Source: Pseudomonadota bacterium
GTDB taxonomy: Bacteria; Myxococcota_A; Bradymonadia; UBA4248
Assembly (NCBI GenBank): GCA_017464085.1
Contig: JAFUEE010000156.1
Span: 1 to 64,000, forward strand
Length of the DNA: 64,000 bases
Direction: 5' to 3'
Shown: positions 53,911 to 63,111 of the stretch, piece after piece
Layout of the letters: each line of letters begins with the position of its first letter
How positions within the stretch are numbered: the first letter of the stretch is position 1
The notes under the pieces: generated by a model
Databases searched by the model: none
Told to the model about the DNA's origin: nothing
The model's input: the letters and a program-made list of their open reading frames with translations, nothing else
Made by a program: the position numbers and the translations under genes

Positions 53911-55371
53911 ATGATTCAACCTGACGAAATCACAGAGCTCGATCTGAGCGTATCCAAATACAGACTCCGCACCCCTGCAGGGAACTGCGTCATCTATCCG
54001 AACGTACGAAAAATCTATATTCCCCCAAAATTTGATATCGAACAATATAACAATCTAGACAACCTCATGTTTCCTAACCTCGAAGAAATCGTCATTGATC
54101 CTCAAAACAAAGTGCTGAAAAGCAACGGACCGCTTTTATACGCCTATGATAAACTGCGCTTTGTCTTCTCTGCCGGCAATCAAGACACGCTCACACTTCC
54201 TGAAGAGCCGATTACTGAAATCGGTTATCAGGCGCTCAAGCATACCAGATGCTCACATATCATTTGCAACTCCCCAACAATCAATCTGCATCCCTCAGCG
54301 CTTGAAGACGCTTTCTGGACAAAAACAGACAAGGAATTCTTTATCCTCAATGACATACTGTATCGCGCAAAATATACAGGCAACACACTCTATATCCCTG
54401 ACGGCATTAAGCATATCTATGACCGCGCGTTCGATCTTTTTCCCGATCATTCACTCATACATACCATCAACGCCCCAATCCCGCTCTCCTATATGTCAAA
54501 TAATATATCTTATATTCTCAAGCACCCTGCATTCCATATAAAAAAATATATCATCCGCAGCGCGCCAAACATCAACATGGACACGCTCTACCTGATGAGC
54601 GAACTCCAGCATATTGAAGTACTTGATCAAGAAAATACAAGCAATTATAAATCAGTCAATGGCATTCTGTATACCAAAGACCTCTCTGCACTCGTCGCCT
54701 ATCCCTGTGCAAAAAAGCAAAGAATCATTCAACTTCCAGAAGGCACACAACATATTCAATGCGAAGCATTCATGTCTCCAATCAACAAAAAGATTAAACT
54801 CATTCTCCCCAGATCACTTAAAACAATCAGCGAACACGCATTTATTGGTACAAATGTCACAGATCTGACCGTTCATTACAATCCAGAAATTGACCTTTTC
54901 GAAATGCTCAACACGCTGCCCAGAAATCTTCACGTCGTCAAACAAGATGGAACAACAACGCATTATGAATTCAAATCGCGTACAAGAAATCTATGGGAAA
55001 AAATATCACAGCTCTGGAATACAAAACAATTTACGCAAGATAATATTGCGTATGAAAAATTTAACATATTATCCAACAGAGATACCAAGATGGAAATAGC
55101 CCAGAAGAGATGCTGCCTGCCCAATGCACATCCAGGATATCTCGAATATTTGAAGAAAAACGCGCTCGCATTCTGCTGTGATATGCTCAAAGCGAATAAT
55201 AGTGAGGGCATTGTCACTTTTCTCAACACCTATGCACAATATATCTCCACAAATACCCTTCTGAAACTGTTTAAATCATCCCAAACCCAAGAAAACGCAA
55301 CGGTCACAGCTTATCTACTCTCTCATCTACATCAAAGAGTACCAGCGCCCGAACCTTCCCTGAAGCTCTAA
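53911..55371 (+). CDS. Leucine-rich repeat (BspA/LRR_5-type) intracellular protein
   Basis: The 486-residue product has scattered LRR_5-type units (FPNLEEIVIDPQNKVLK, LPEEPITEIGYQALKHTRC, IYIPDGIKHIYDRAFDLF-type, LILPRSLKTISEHAFIGT) and the VNGILYTKDLSALVAYP motif common in BspA-like proteins. There is no signal peptide, so it is likely cytoplasmic. The base composition is clearly lower in GC than the housekeeping genes. It starts after ATGGAGCAGAGCT (GGAG), 217 bases after the MoxR gene with a composite hairpin between. It could be a recognition or effector component of the VWA/MoxR locus or an independent gene. Confidence 0.75.
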   Translation: MIQPDEITELDLSVSKYRLRTPAGNCVIYPNVRKIYIPPKFDIEQYNNLDNLMFPNLEEIVIDPQNKVLKSNGPLLYAYDKLRFVFSAGNQDTLTLPEEPITEIGYQALKHTRCSHIICNSPTINLHPSALEDAFWTKTDKEFFILNDILYRAKYTGNTLYIPDGIKHIYDRAFDLFPDHSLIHTINAPIPLSYMSNNISYILKHPAFHIKKYIIRSAPNINMDTLYLMSELQHIEVLDQENTSNYKSVNGILYTKDLSALVAYPCAKKQRIIQLPEGTQHIQCEAFMSPINKKIKLILPRSLKTISEHAFIGTNVTDLTVHYNPEIDLFEMLNTLPRNLHVVKQDGTTTHYEFKSRTRNLWEKISQLWNTKQFTQDNIAYEKFNILSNRDTKMEIAQKRCCLPNAHPGYLEYLKKNALAFCCDMLKANNSEGIVTFLNTYAQYISTNTLLKLFKSSQTQENATVTAYLLSHLHQRVPAPEPSLKL

Positions 55372-55574
55372 TGCCGTTACTACTCAGCCGGGAGTGCCAT
55401 ATTCAGCCATCGCAGGCTCTGTTCGCGTCATTCGAGAATAGAGCCAGGCCAGGCACTTGAAATCAAAGCCAGAAACTTAAATATCATCTAACCTTTCAGT
55501 TGACGATGTAACCCAGTGATTGTATAATTGGCCTGTACGCGTCAGGGATATCTGGACACGTCGTGGGTGAGGAA

Positions 55575-55856
55575 ATGACGATGTATTTTTCAGAACACAA
55601 TGAAAAAAAAACTCATATAAACCATTACAGCGGACTGCTTGAAGTGACGGGCGAAGGCTCTCTCCGACGTGAGGACACCGAGTTATGGCATGAAACAAGC
55701 AAAAGCTGGGAGAAAGCGCACGACACGCTCAGCGAGACCGAAGGAATAGCTGCGCTTGGGGAGGGTTATCTCGATGCGCTTGCACATATAGACTGCCTTA
55801 TCCTTAGCCAAACAGTTGAGTCCGTCGCCGCCTCGCCCGAACTTCTGAAGCAGTGA
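55575..55856 (+). CDS. Small hypothetical protein
   Basis: The open frame begins at a GTG at 55563, with ATGs at 55575 and 55581 (MTMYF and MYFSEHNE); GGTGAGG precedes the ATGs. The product is about 93 residues, acidic and largely helical (LWHETSKSWEKAHDTLSETE). It is not recognised. It lies at the left edge of the foreign-looking region, 60 bases before a gene with a strong ribosome binding site, so it may be real but could be a remnant. Confidence 0.4.
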   Translation: MTMYFSEHNEKKTHINHYSGLLEVTGEGSLRREDTELWHETSKSWEKAHDTLSETEGIAALGEGYLDALAHIDCLILSQTVESVAASPELLKQ

Positions 55857-55915
55857 CATAATAGAAAGGGGCGGATTTGCGGCGAATACGACACCTTGAT
55901 ACCAAAGGAGAAACC

Positions 55916-57352
55916 ATGTTTATCGTCAATTATAAAGATCTCAGACTGTCCTTTAACGAATTTCACGATATTTCGGACAAAGATATGCCTCAATACGGGG
56001 AATTCTGCCTGCTTGAGCTGAAGAACGGTGACTACACGGCTGGAAGCTGGCATCCGTCGGGGAACGGTCGAGGAGCATCAGGCATGTTCATCCGCGGAAC
56101 TGCCGACTCGATAAACTCGGAAGAGATTGAAAGATGGCACTCTCTCGAACGCTATGACCTGACCGAAAACCTTAAAGAAGAAGGTGTCAACTGGATAAAC
56201 CTCGGACCGAAAACAGAAGGCTGCCGCGGTGTTCAATTTAAAAATTTCAAATCGTTTGCCGACAAAAAAAAACCGAAAAACGAACAGTACTGTCTCCTTA
56301 TTATGAAGGATGGAAGTCTGGCGGCAGGCAGGTGGAACAAGTGGCGGCACGAAGCCGGCGGAGCCTTTATTTATGCGCCGGCGCTATCAAGCCACAGCTC
56401 GGATAAGGTCTGGGCGTGGACGCCGCTCAGTATCGATCAGGACTTCGCGATGGAGATAGAACGGGAGAATGAGAAAAAACGCGAAAAGAAGCTGAACAAG
56501 ACGCCTTCGACAGATCCGGAGATGTTCAAATACGGGACGGATATTGACGTATATTACGAAAAAGCGCTGGAAAAACTGCGCGAGAAGTTCACCTGGGCCA
56601 CTCTGCCGATGATGAAGAAACGCACTCCGGTCTGGCAGATCGCACCGCTTCACGGAAAATACGTTTTCGGTCAGATCAGCAAGAACTATTATGACGATTC
56701 GGATATCGTGACCCCATGGACAGAGGGCACCACTGCGGACGAGTTCATCGATTTCCTGTTCAAATATACGCGCGATACAGTTGAACACTCAAATCCGGAA
56801 GAGAAATTCAAGTTCGGCACAGACATAAATGTATATCTCGAAAAGGCTTTCAATAACGTTAAAAAGGATTATCGATGGCTTGATAAAAAGATGCTCGGAA
56901 AGACCTGGCGATATGATATACGGAAAGTTGACGGAGACCTTGAATTTGTCAGAAAATATTGGAACGAAAGTAAGTATTCGGTGTTCGACGTTGAAAGCGC
57001 TGAACGATTTATAGAATGTGTGGAGAGCGACTATCAGAGCATGGCGCTTCAGGCAAATGAGATCGTGGATAGCTATGAGCCTCCATTCGGGCACATCAGT
57101 CTGTACGGTTGGAATCTTGAGCGCTATGTTTTCTACAAGCTGAAGTCAGGCGACTACAAAGTGAGCGTTACTGCAGGAGACCGTACGACCGGCGGCAGCA
57201 GAGACTTTTTCATAACCCCGTACTGCTTCGAAGCAAAGACCTACGAGGAATTTCTGGATCGATATCTGGAAATCGTTCCGGGCTACTCGTTTGGTCTGGG
57301 AAAAGAAGATCTTCTTCCAAACAAAGACTTGAAAAACTTCCTCGGATATTGA
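55916..57352 (+). CDS. Hypothetical protein with duplicated domains
   Basis: The ATG at 55916 is preceded by AAAGGAGAAACC. The 478-residue product has an A-A'-B-B' build. Unit A (about 20-70, YGEFCLLELKNGDYTAGSWH) is repeated at about 115-170 (NEQYCLLIMKDGSLAAGRWN). Unit B (about 200-290, FKYGTDIDVYYEKALEKLRE) is repeated at about 298-385 (FKFGTDINVYLEKAFNNVKK). A third A-like strand set (YVFYKLKSGDYKVSVTAGDR) is near the end. No signal peptide and no catalytic motif are visible. The lower GC and Firmicutes-style ribosome binding site suggest acquisition. It is followed 68 bases later by another hypothetical gene in the same direction. Confidence 0.7.
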   Translation: MFIVNYKDLRLSFNEFHDISDKDMPQYGEFCLLELKNGDYTAGSWHPSGNGRGASGMFIRGTADSINSEEIERWHSLERYDLTENLKEEGVNWINLGPKTEGCRGVQFKNFKSFADKKKPKNEQYCLLIMKDGSLAAGRWNKWRHEAGGAFIYAPALSSHSSDKVWAWTPLSIDQDFAMEIERENEKKREKKLNKTPSTDPEMFKYGTDIDVYYEKALEKLREKFTWATLPMMKKRTPVWQIAPLHGKYVFGQISKNYYDDSDIVTPWTEGTTADEFIDFLFKYTRDTVEHSNPEEKFKFGTDINVYLEKAFNNVKKDYRWLDKKMLGKTWRYDIRKVDGDLEFVRKYWNESKYSVFDVESAERFIECVESDYQSMALQANEIVDSYEPPFGHISLYGWNLERYVFYKLKSGDYKVSVTAGDRTTGGSRDFFITPYCFEAKTYEEFLDRYLEIVPGYSFGLGKEDLLPNKDLKNFLGY

Positions 57353-57420
57353 GAAGATGGCGTATCAAAATTACAGACGGCGCATGACTGCACAGAATCG
57401 CGATTTGGGTTGAAAACGAA

Positions 57421-58050
57421 ATGGACAGAGCCGAAGAAAAAACGATATTCGATAAAGCAACGGAAAAACTCGACCTTTACGTCCCTTCACTATTGAAATA
57501 CGATCTGGCAGACGATGCAAAAGCGTTTCTTGCACCGGGCGGTGAGTACGTCAGATTTGCCGTAAAGGAGTTTATGAAAGAGCTGCTCGGCGAGCTGATA
57601 AAGCCAGTAGGAAACTGGACGAAGGATCCTTATTATATCGACATGAACCCGATTTACGAGACGGTAACAAAGGAACTTGCAGAGCATTTTGAAGTCAAAC
57701 ACGGGCTCGAAGGATATATTTTTTCAGAGTTCGTATATGTGAAGATTAACGATATTCTGTCTTTCATGCTTTTAAGGGGACATCACGCATTCTCAATTGT
57801 CGGGATACGTGTCGATGGGTTCTGGGATGACGACGAAAGGTATTGGATGGGTACCGTCGCCGAAGAAACAGACGACGAACTGCTCGCGCTTCAGGCGAAC
57901 GGCGATTGTGAGGTATCATCCGCATACTTCTTCCCCGATCAGACGCCGGAATTTTGTCGCGTCGCCGAATACGTGTACGAAAACATCGACCGCTTCACAC
58001 AGATGGCGGAGAACAAGGCGCAGGAGCAGAGAGAAATATATAATTTGTAA
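57421..58050 (+). CDS. Hypothetical cytoplasmic protein
   Basis: The 209-residue acidic product has no signal peptide or membrane segment. It has a helical N-terminal half (AVKEFMKELLGELIKPVG) and a mixed C-terminal half (FWDDDERYWMGTVAEETDDE). I do not recognise the family. Start ATG with no strong Shine-Dalgarno (GGTTGAAAACGAA). It is in line with the preceding duplicated-domain gene and probably cotranscribed. Confidence 0.6.
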   Translation: MDRAEEKTIFDKATEKLDLYVPSLLKYDLADDAKAFLAPGGEYVRFAVKEFMKELLGELIKPVGNWTKDPYYIDMNPIYETVTKELAEHFEVKHGLEGYIFSEFVYVKINDILSFMLLRGHHAFSIVGIRVDGFWDDDERYWMGTVAEETDDELLALQANGDCEVSSAYFFPDQTPEFCRVAEYVYENIDRFTQMAENKAQEQREIYNL

Positions 58051-58055
58051 ATTGA

Positions 58056-58319
58056 GCAAACAACTGGAAGCCTCATGGAAACGGCAGAAAAGTATATCGA
58101 CTGCAAAAAGAGGATGTAATCCTCAATGTCCCGGATCACCTTTGGGGCGAATGGTTTGAGCACGCATCAGAAAAGGACAAGACGGACGAAACCTTCATGA
58201 AAAAGATTGTTCTACGCCGCGGAGAGTGCCTCAGATTCGCACCTGACTCGCTAAAATCTGACCCACACACAGTCCTAAAAGAAGATCGCCGAACTGCATG
58301 CTGCGGAGCTGAGAAATAA
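58056..58319 (+). pseudogene. Start-less open frame, probable 3' gene remnant
   Basis: A frame open from 58056 to a TAA at 58317-58319 (87 codons) lacks any ATG, GTG or TTG in its first 40 codons but reads like protein (VILNVPDHLWGEWFEHASEK and KKIVLRRGECLRFAPDSL). It follows the hypothetical gene with a stop between. I infer the broken end of a gene lost in this foreign region; an internal ATG start would give only about 40 residues. Confidence 0.4.
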
Positions 58320-58479
58320 ATTCGGTCTGTGAAGCCGAATTCTGTCTGGATGCTAACGAAGGCTTCTGTTTTCCAGACAAAATCAATTTATCGGGTTAAG
58401 AGTATGATTTATCATCATAGCGTATTGGCTAATATGAGAAGAGTGATCTTCATATCGCTCACCAAAAGAATGAGAAAAA

Positions 58480-59613
58480 ATGAGTTCAAGCTATACCATT
58501 AAAAAGAATAAGCTTTTTATACATGACTTCAAAGACAGGTTTGATTATTGGACCAGCCAGGAATGGCGAGAACAGATCACAACGCTTGTCATAGATGACG
58601 GTGTTTCTGAGATCCCGAACGGAGCATTTGAATATTTCAAGCGCCTGGAGGAAGTCCATCTGCCTTCTTCACTCAAAAGAATCGGTGATTCCGCCTTCTC
58701 ACAGTGCGAATCATTGACAAAGATACATCTTCCGAATGGACTGGAGAGCCTAGGCAATTATGTTTTTCAGGACACACCGGGCGTGAGGGAATTAAACCTC
58801 CCGGCTTCTTTGACTGGGCTCGGAGAGCAGGCGCTCTATATCGGCAGCGGAAGTCATCTACACGCCATTCGGACAGCAGCCGATAATCCTGCCTATACAT
58901 CCGTAGACGGCGTTCTCTTCAGCAAGGACATGACAAGGCTCATCAAATATCCCTCTGCAAAGCGCATGGCGGAATATCAGGTGCCCGAGACTGTAACTGA
59001 GATTGCAGGAGACGCATTTGCCCATACGAACTATCTTCACAGGGTAGCGCTTCCGAAATCACTCCGGATTCTTGGAAGTGGGGTCTTCAGCTTCTGTAAT
59101 CATATTGAGGAACTTGTAATACCAGAGACTGTGGAAGGAATCCCGTCCTATGCCTTTTTCTGCTGTGAAAACATGGAGCGACTGACGCTCCCGTCACGGA
59201 TAAAGTATCTGGGTTATGAGTCGATCTGCAACTGTTCTCGCTTAAAAGCGTTGATCCTTCCGCCCGGCTTTACCCAGCTGGATTATGCTGCTGTTGGCGG
59301 TAATGCAAAGCTGAAAGAACTGGTTATTCCGGAGGGCGTGTCCGAACTGAACAACAGTGCGCTAATCGATAATATAAATCTTTGCCGAATCGTTCTTCCG
59401 TCTTCGCTGACAGCCATCTGGGATCATGCTTTTCAACGCTGCTGCAGTCTAAAGGAGATCGAAATCCCGGAAAACGTGGAATACATTGATGATGAAGCCT
59501 TTCTCGGCTGCACAGGCGTGCGCAGGATCATCATACGTTCAAAGCACATCAAGGATGATCATTGGCTTCCTGACGAACTGAAGGAAAAAGTTAAGATCGA
59601 ATATTATACTTGA
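58480..59613 (+). CDS. Leucine-rich repeat (BspA/LRR_5-type) protein
   Basis: The 377-residue product is composed of about 12 LRR_5 repeats (IPNGAFEYFKRLEEVHLPSS, LPNGLESLGNYVFQDTPGVR, VPETVTEIAGDAFAHTN, IPENVEYIDDEAFLGCTGVR) plus the VDGVLFSKDMTRLIKYPSAK motif. No signal peptide is seen, so it is probably intracellular. BspA-type LRR proteins are frequent in gut anaerobes and often bind other proteins; function here unknown. Start ATG in GAAAAAATG; TATCG-rich upstream region. It resembles the LRR gene at 53911 in type but is more regular. Confidence 0.8.
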   Translation: MSSSYTIKKNKLFIHDFKDRFDYWTSQEWREQITTLVIDDGVSEIPNGAFEYFKRLEEVHLPSSLKRIGDSAFSQCESLTKIHLPNGLESLGNYVFQDTPGVRELNLPASLTGLGEQALYIGSGSHLHAIRTAADNPAYTSVDGVLFSKDMTRLIKYPSAKRMAEYQVPETVTEIAGDAFAHTNYLHRVALPKSLRILGSGVFSFCNHIEELVIPETVEGIPSYAFFCCENMERLTLPSRIKYLGYESICNCSRLKALILPPGFTQLDYAAVGGNAKLKELVIPEGVSELNNSALIDNINLCRIVLPSSLTAIWDHAFQRCCSLKEIEIPENVEYIDDEAFLGCTGVRRIIIRSKHIKDDHWLPDELKEKVKIEYYT

Positions 59614-59648
59614 GATTAAGATCTTAACCTATTTCGGTTCTCGTTAGC

Positions 59649-59678
59649 GCGGCTATTTGCCGTTGGCAAATACGCCGC
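59649..59678 (+). repeat. Hairpin repeat, TAT/ATA frame
   Basis: GCGGC, TATTTGCC, loop GTT, GGCAAATA, unpaired C, GCCGC (form B), 36 bases after the LRR gene stop. Confidence 0.82.
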
Positions 59679-59686
59679 CGCCCGAA

Positions 59687-59715
59687 CGCCGCTATCACTC
59701 TCGTGATACGCGGCG
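59687..59715 (+). repeat. Hairpin repeat, TAT/ATA frame
   Basis: CGCCGC, TATCAC, loop TCTC, GTGATA, unpaired C, GCGGCG (form B). Confidence 0.82.
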
Positions 59716-59802
59716 TTTATACTTTTTTTATTCCACCACCGCTATATCTTCCACCAATTGTTCTCAAAATTTACCCCCCACTTTGACGATCTTCTTGTCT
59801 CC

Positions 59803-59827
59803 GGCCTATGCGCACGCGCATACGGCC
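59803..59827 (+). repeat. Hairpin repeat, TAT/ATA frame
   Basis: GGCC, TATGCG, loop CACG, CGCATA, unpaired C, GGCC (form B). With the two before it, it occupies much of the 359-base gap between convergent genes. An AGACGTTTC/GAAACGTCT hairpin lies at 59859-59880. No gene seen. Confidence 0.75.
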
Positions 59828-59972
59828 TCCGCCACTCGCCTATGTACTCGCCCGCTAAGAGACGTTTCACGAAACGTCTCTACACGGTCTGCGTGCATAC
59901 GGCTCGTGAATCCTTCATCCTTCACAATTATCATTACAACCATCATTTTCATTATAAATATCGTCTTCTCCT

Positions 59973-61265
59973 CTATCTTCTTTTTAACGGCTCCTTCTCT
60001 GCGATATCTTCTACTTTTGTTCCTGTAAACATATCTTCGCTGTTTTCTGGTACAACCCAGGATTTAGGATAATAACTAAACTTTGATGCGCCATTAAACA
60101 TCTCGTCCATATCTGTGACCTTTGACACATTCCACTTTTCCAGCGGCTGGTTGAAAGAGCTAGCACCATAAAACATCCGGAACATATCTGCGACCTTTGA
60201 CACATCCCACTTTTCCAGCGGCTGATTGAAGGAGGAGGCTTCAAAAAACATCCAGCTCATATCTGTGACATTTGACACATCCCACTTTTCCAGCGGCTGA
60301 TTGAAGGGGGAGGCATAAGCAAACATCCAGCTCATATCTGTGACATTTGACACATCCCACTTTTCCAGCGGCTGATTGAAGGAGGAGGCATAAGCAAACA
60401 TATATGACATATCTGTGACGTTTGATACATTCCACTTTTCCAGCGGCTGATTGAATGATTTGGCAGCCCAAAACATGCCGCTCATATTTGTGACCTTTGA
60501 CACATCCCACTTTTCCAGCGGCTGATTGAAAGATTCTGCACCAAAAAACATGTCGATCATATTTGTGACCTTTGATACATTCCACTTTTCAAGCGGCTGA
60601 TTGAAGGATTCGGCGCCACTAAACATGTATGACATATTCTTGACATGACTCAGATCTGGGACTTCATCAGGTATGATTTCCAACTTACGGCAATCTGCTG
60701 CGAATGCATACATACTTTTCCACGAGATATCTCCCCAACTGTCAATAGATTTCAACGCCACACTGCTATCATCCTTGCCTGACGATAAATCACATCTAAA
60801 ATCTTTATCTTTGTCATTGGGCGTGCAGGCGTCTTCATCATTTGGATGGCGAGCACATAAATATAAACCAGGTATCTCGCCACGTACTGAGATTTGATGT
60901 GTTCCTGTATTCGGCTTGTATATACATGCATGATTATCCGATAAACCAGTAAATTCGTATTCTCCATCACTCTCACAATCTAAATCATACAATATAGTTT
61001 GTTTTCCATCTAATTTATTCATTGAAATGATAATCTTAACATCTTCATCATTTGATTTTTTATCAATATCCGTCTCATCATCTGACTCTTCATCAATATC
61101 CGTTGTAATCGTAAATTTAAACGGTTTTCTGTTCAAAGAATCATTGTTTTGCACAGTAACATCAGCCTCTGTCGATTGTTTTTCAGGTAAATTCCGCTTC
61201 CTTGTACAACCATAAGAAAAAGCTACCACTAAAATAATCCATCCAATAAAAAGACTTCGCTTCAT
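59973..61265 (-). CDS. DUF285 (BspA-family) repeat lipoprotein
   Basis: The 430-residue product has a signal sequence with lipobox FSYGC, an acidic low-complexity region (residues about 50-85, DEESDDETDIDKKSNDED), and seven 25-residue repeats of the DUF285 type with FNQPLEKWxVSxVTxM and MFxxA as core. The DNA repeats with a 75-base period (the line CAGCGGCTGATTGAA recurs). Such proteins are surface lipoproteins of gut and mollicute bacteria. The GC content is well below the core genes, which supports acquisition. Start ATG at 61265 after GAGGTTAGT. Repeat number may vary between strains by slippage. Confidence 0.85.
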   Translation of the reverse strand: MKRSLFIGWIILVVAFSYGCTRKRNLPEKQSTEADVTVQNNDSLNRKPFKFTITTDIDEESDDETDIDKKSNDEDVKIIISMNKLDGKQTILYDLDCESDGEYEFTGLSDNHACIYKPNTGTHQISVRGEIPGLYLCARHPNDEDACTPNDKDKDFRCDLSSGKDDSSVALKSIDSWGDISWKSMYAFAADCRKLEIIPDEVPDLSHVKNMSYMFSGAESFNQPLEKWNVSKVTNMIDMFFGAESFNQPLEKWDVSKVTNMSGMFWAAKSFNQPLEKWNVSNVTDMSYMFAYASSFNQPLEKWDVSNVTDMSWMFAYASPFNQPLEKWDVSNVTDMSWMFFEASSFNQPLEKWDVSKVADMFRMFYGASSFNQPLEKWNVSKVTDMDEMFNGASKFSYYPKSWVVPENSEDMFTGTKVEDIAEKEPLKRR

Positions 61266-61296
61266 GATACTAACCTCCTCTATTTACTTATGAATT

Positions 61297-62850
61297 CTAA
61301 CCAATCACCCACCGTTCGATCGTTCTCTTATCATTCTCAAAATTCACGCCGACTTTGACGATCTTCTTATCTCCGGCTTCATACTGAATGGCATAGCCCT
61401 TATCATTGATTTGTTTCAATGCTTCTTCAGCAGTGCCGTCGAGCTTGAATTCAAATAAATAAATTGTATCCTCAGTTTCGATGAGTGCATCACAACGGCC
61501 GGCAGCACTGCATTGTTCTGTGCGCACAGAATATTCAGATGCCAGTGTAAAAATGAGATAAAATATGGTCTTATAATGATCTTCATCCTGTTTTTCGGCA
61601 TTGTATGGAATCGAACTGAAGAATGAACGTAAAAGCGTCATGGCCGCATCGATATCGTGGTTGCGAATCGCACGCAGTGTTTTTTGTATATAAGAATTAT
61701 TCTCTGTGGCCGATTTGGATGTATAATAGGGTGCAAGACCTTTAATAAAACTTACGCGTACTTCTTCATTGGGAAATCCCAGAATATAATCATAGCCATC
61801 AAATTTCTTAATCGTGACATACCCACTTTGATACAACACAGGAATTGGTGTTTCGGCATGTTCCACGGGTACATAAAAATCCATCTCACTCGCAGCAAAT
61901 CCTTCCAGAGCTTCTGGACGCAATGTATATTGACTTAATACTTTTGTCAGATGCGTCGGAGTTCCAGTCGAAAACCAATAATTATATAATTCTTTGTCAG
62001 CCAGGCAATTCAATAAACTGAATGGATTGTAAATATCTGGGCAATTTTTAGTAAAATGATAACCATCATATTTGCGTTTGATACGCAATAAAGCTGTATT
62101 CACCGTGACATTCATCGCTTTGGCCAGATTCTCGACTTCGGGTGCAAGCTGTGTGACAATTTCATCCCGCGTAAAACCACAAATCGCCGCATACTCATTA
62201 TCCATCGTAATCGTCTTCAGGTTATTGAGTTCGCTGAATATACTCAATTGGCTGAATTTGCTGATGCCTGTGATAAATACAAACTGCAGTTTGCTGTCCA
62301 GATCCTTGATGGGACTGTAAAAATCGCGCAACTGTTGACGAACAGATGCCATGAGTTTTTCGTCATGCATGGTATCCAAAATCGGCGCGTCGTATTCATC
62401 GAACAGTAGCACGACTTTTTGGCCGGTTTGCGCATGCGCACGAAGCACCAAATTTTTCATTCGTATTCCGTACTGATTTTTCGCCGTACCATCCCTGGTT
62501 CCATAGATCTCCTCATAGTCAGTCAAAATGCTGTCCAGCAGATACCCAACATCTTCAACTGAAGCTATCCGCTTTAAGCTCAGCGAAAAATGCAGCACAG
62601 GATACTGAACCCAGTCTTTTTCGAGCTGTTCAATCGCCAGTCCTTCAAAAAGATCCTTGCGCCCTTCAAAATACGACCGCAGTGTCGATACGAGCAAAGA
62701 TTTGCCAAACCGTCGAGGACGCGAAAGAAAAACGTAGTTATTGTTTTTTACAAGACGGTAAACTAATTCCGTTTTATCGACATAAACCGCACTGCGCTCT
62801 CGAAGCTTTTCAAATGTCTGAATTCCGATCGGAAAAAAACGTTCATCCAT
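61297..62850 (-). CDS. AAA-ATPase-like / PD-(D/E)XK nuclease protein (DUF1703 type)
   Basis: The 517-residue product belongs to the AAA_ATPase-like plus DUF1703 family that is frequent in gut bacteria. It shows the family start FPIGIQTFEKLRERSAVYVDKTELVY, the P-loop-like SRPRRFGKSLL, Walker B LLFDEYDAPI, and the C-terminal nuclease core AGRCDALIETEDTIYLFEFKL with D, E and K as catalytic residues. The function is not established; a link with mobile elements is suspected. It lies 31 bases upstream of the DUF285 gene in the same direction, so they may share a promoter. GC is low relative to the core genes. Confidence 0.88.
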   Translation of the reverse strand: MDERFFPIGIQTFEKLRERSAVYVDKTELVYRLVKNNNYVFLSRPRRFGKSLLVSTLRSYFEGRKDLFEGLAIEQLEKDWVQYPVLHFSLSLKRIASVEDVGYLLDSILTDYEEIYGTRDGTAKNQYGIRMKNLVLRAHAQTGQKVVLLFDEYDAPILDTMHDEKLMASVRQQLRDFYSPIKDLDSKLQFVFITGISKFSQLSIFSELNNLKTITMDNEYAAICGFTRDEIVTQLAPEVENLAKAMNVTVNTALLRIKRKYDGYHFTKNCPDIYNPFSLLNCLADKELYNYWFSTGTPTHLTKVLSQYTLRPEALEGFAASEMDFYVPVEHAETPIPVLYQSGYVTIKKFDGYDYILGFPNEEVRVSFIKGLAPYYTSKSATENNSYIQKTLRAIRNHDIDAAMTLLRSFFSSIPYNAEKQDEDHYKTIFYLIFTLASEYSVRTEQCSAAGRCDALIETEDTIYLFEFKLDGTAEEALKQINDKGYAIQYEAGDKKIVKVGVNFENDKRTIERWVIG

Positions 62851-63067
62851 GGTGCGCCTCCGTCATCTTGACAGTGGAGCATGCCCCACTGCTTATCCGA
62901 CTGCACCATAACTCCAAAAATCATCAATGGCGAGTTTTTGTCTGGCGAAAGCGATCGAAGGGAGCAGGGCTCCCTGAAGCGATACGAATATTTTGATGTC
63001 AATGGACAAAGCCGCGCTCATTGCACCCAATTGTCCCACGTATCGGTACGCCAGCGCTTAAAGGTGA

Positions 63068-63099
63068 GCTCCCTTTCGTTGAAACTAAGGAAAGGGAGC
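63068..63099. terminator. Hairpin downstream of hydG
   Basis: GCTCCCTTTC (63068-63077) and GAAAGGGAGC (63090-63099) pair around a 12-base loop, 13 bases past the hydG stop. There is no long T-tract. The remaining bases between the two minus-strand genes show no gene. Confidence 0.5.
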
Positions 63100-63111
63100 A
63101 GCTCAAAACAA

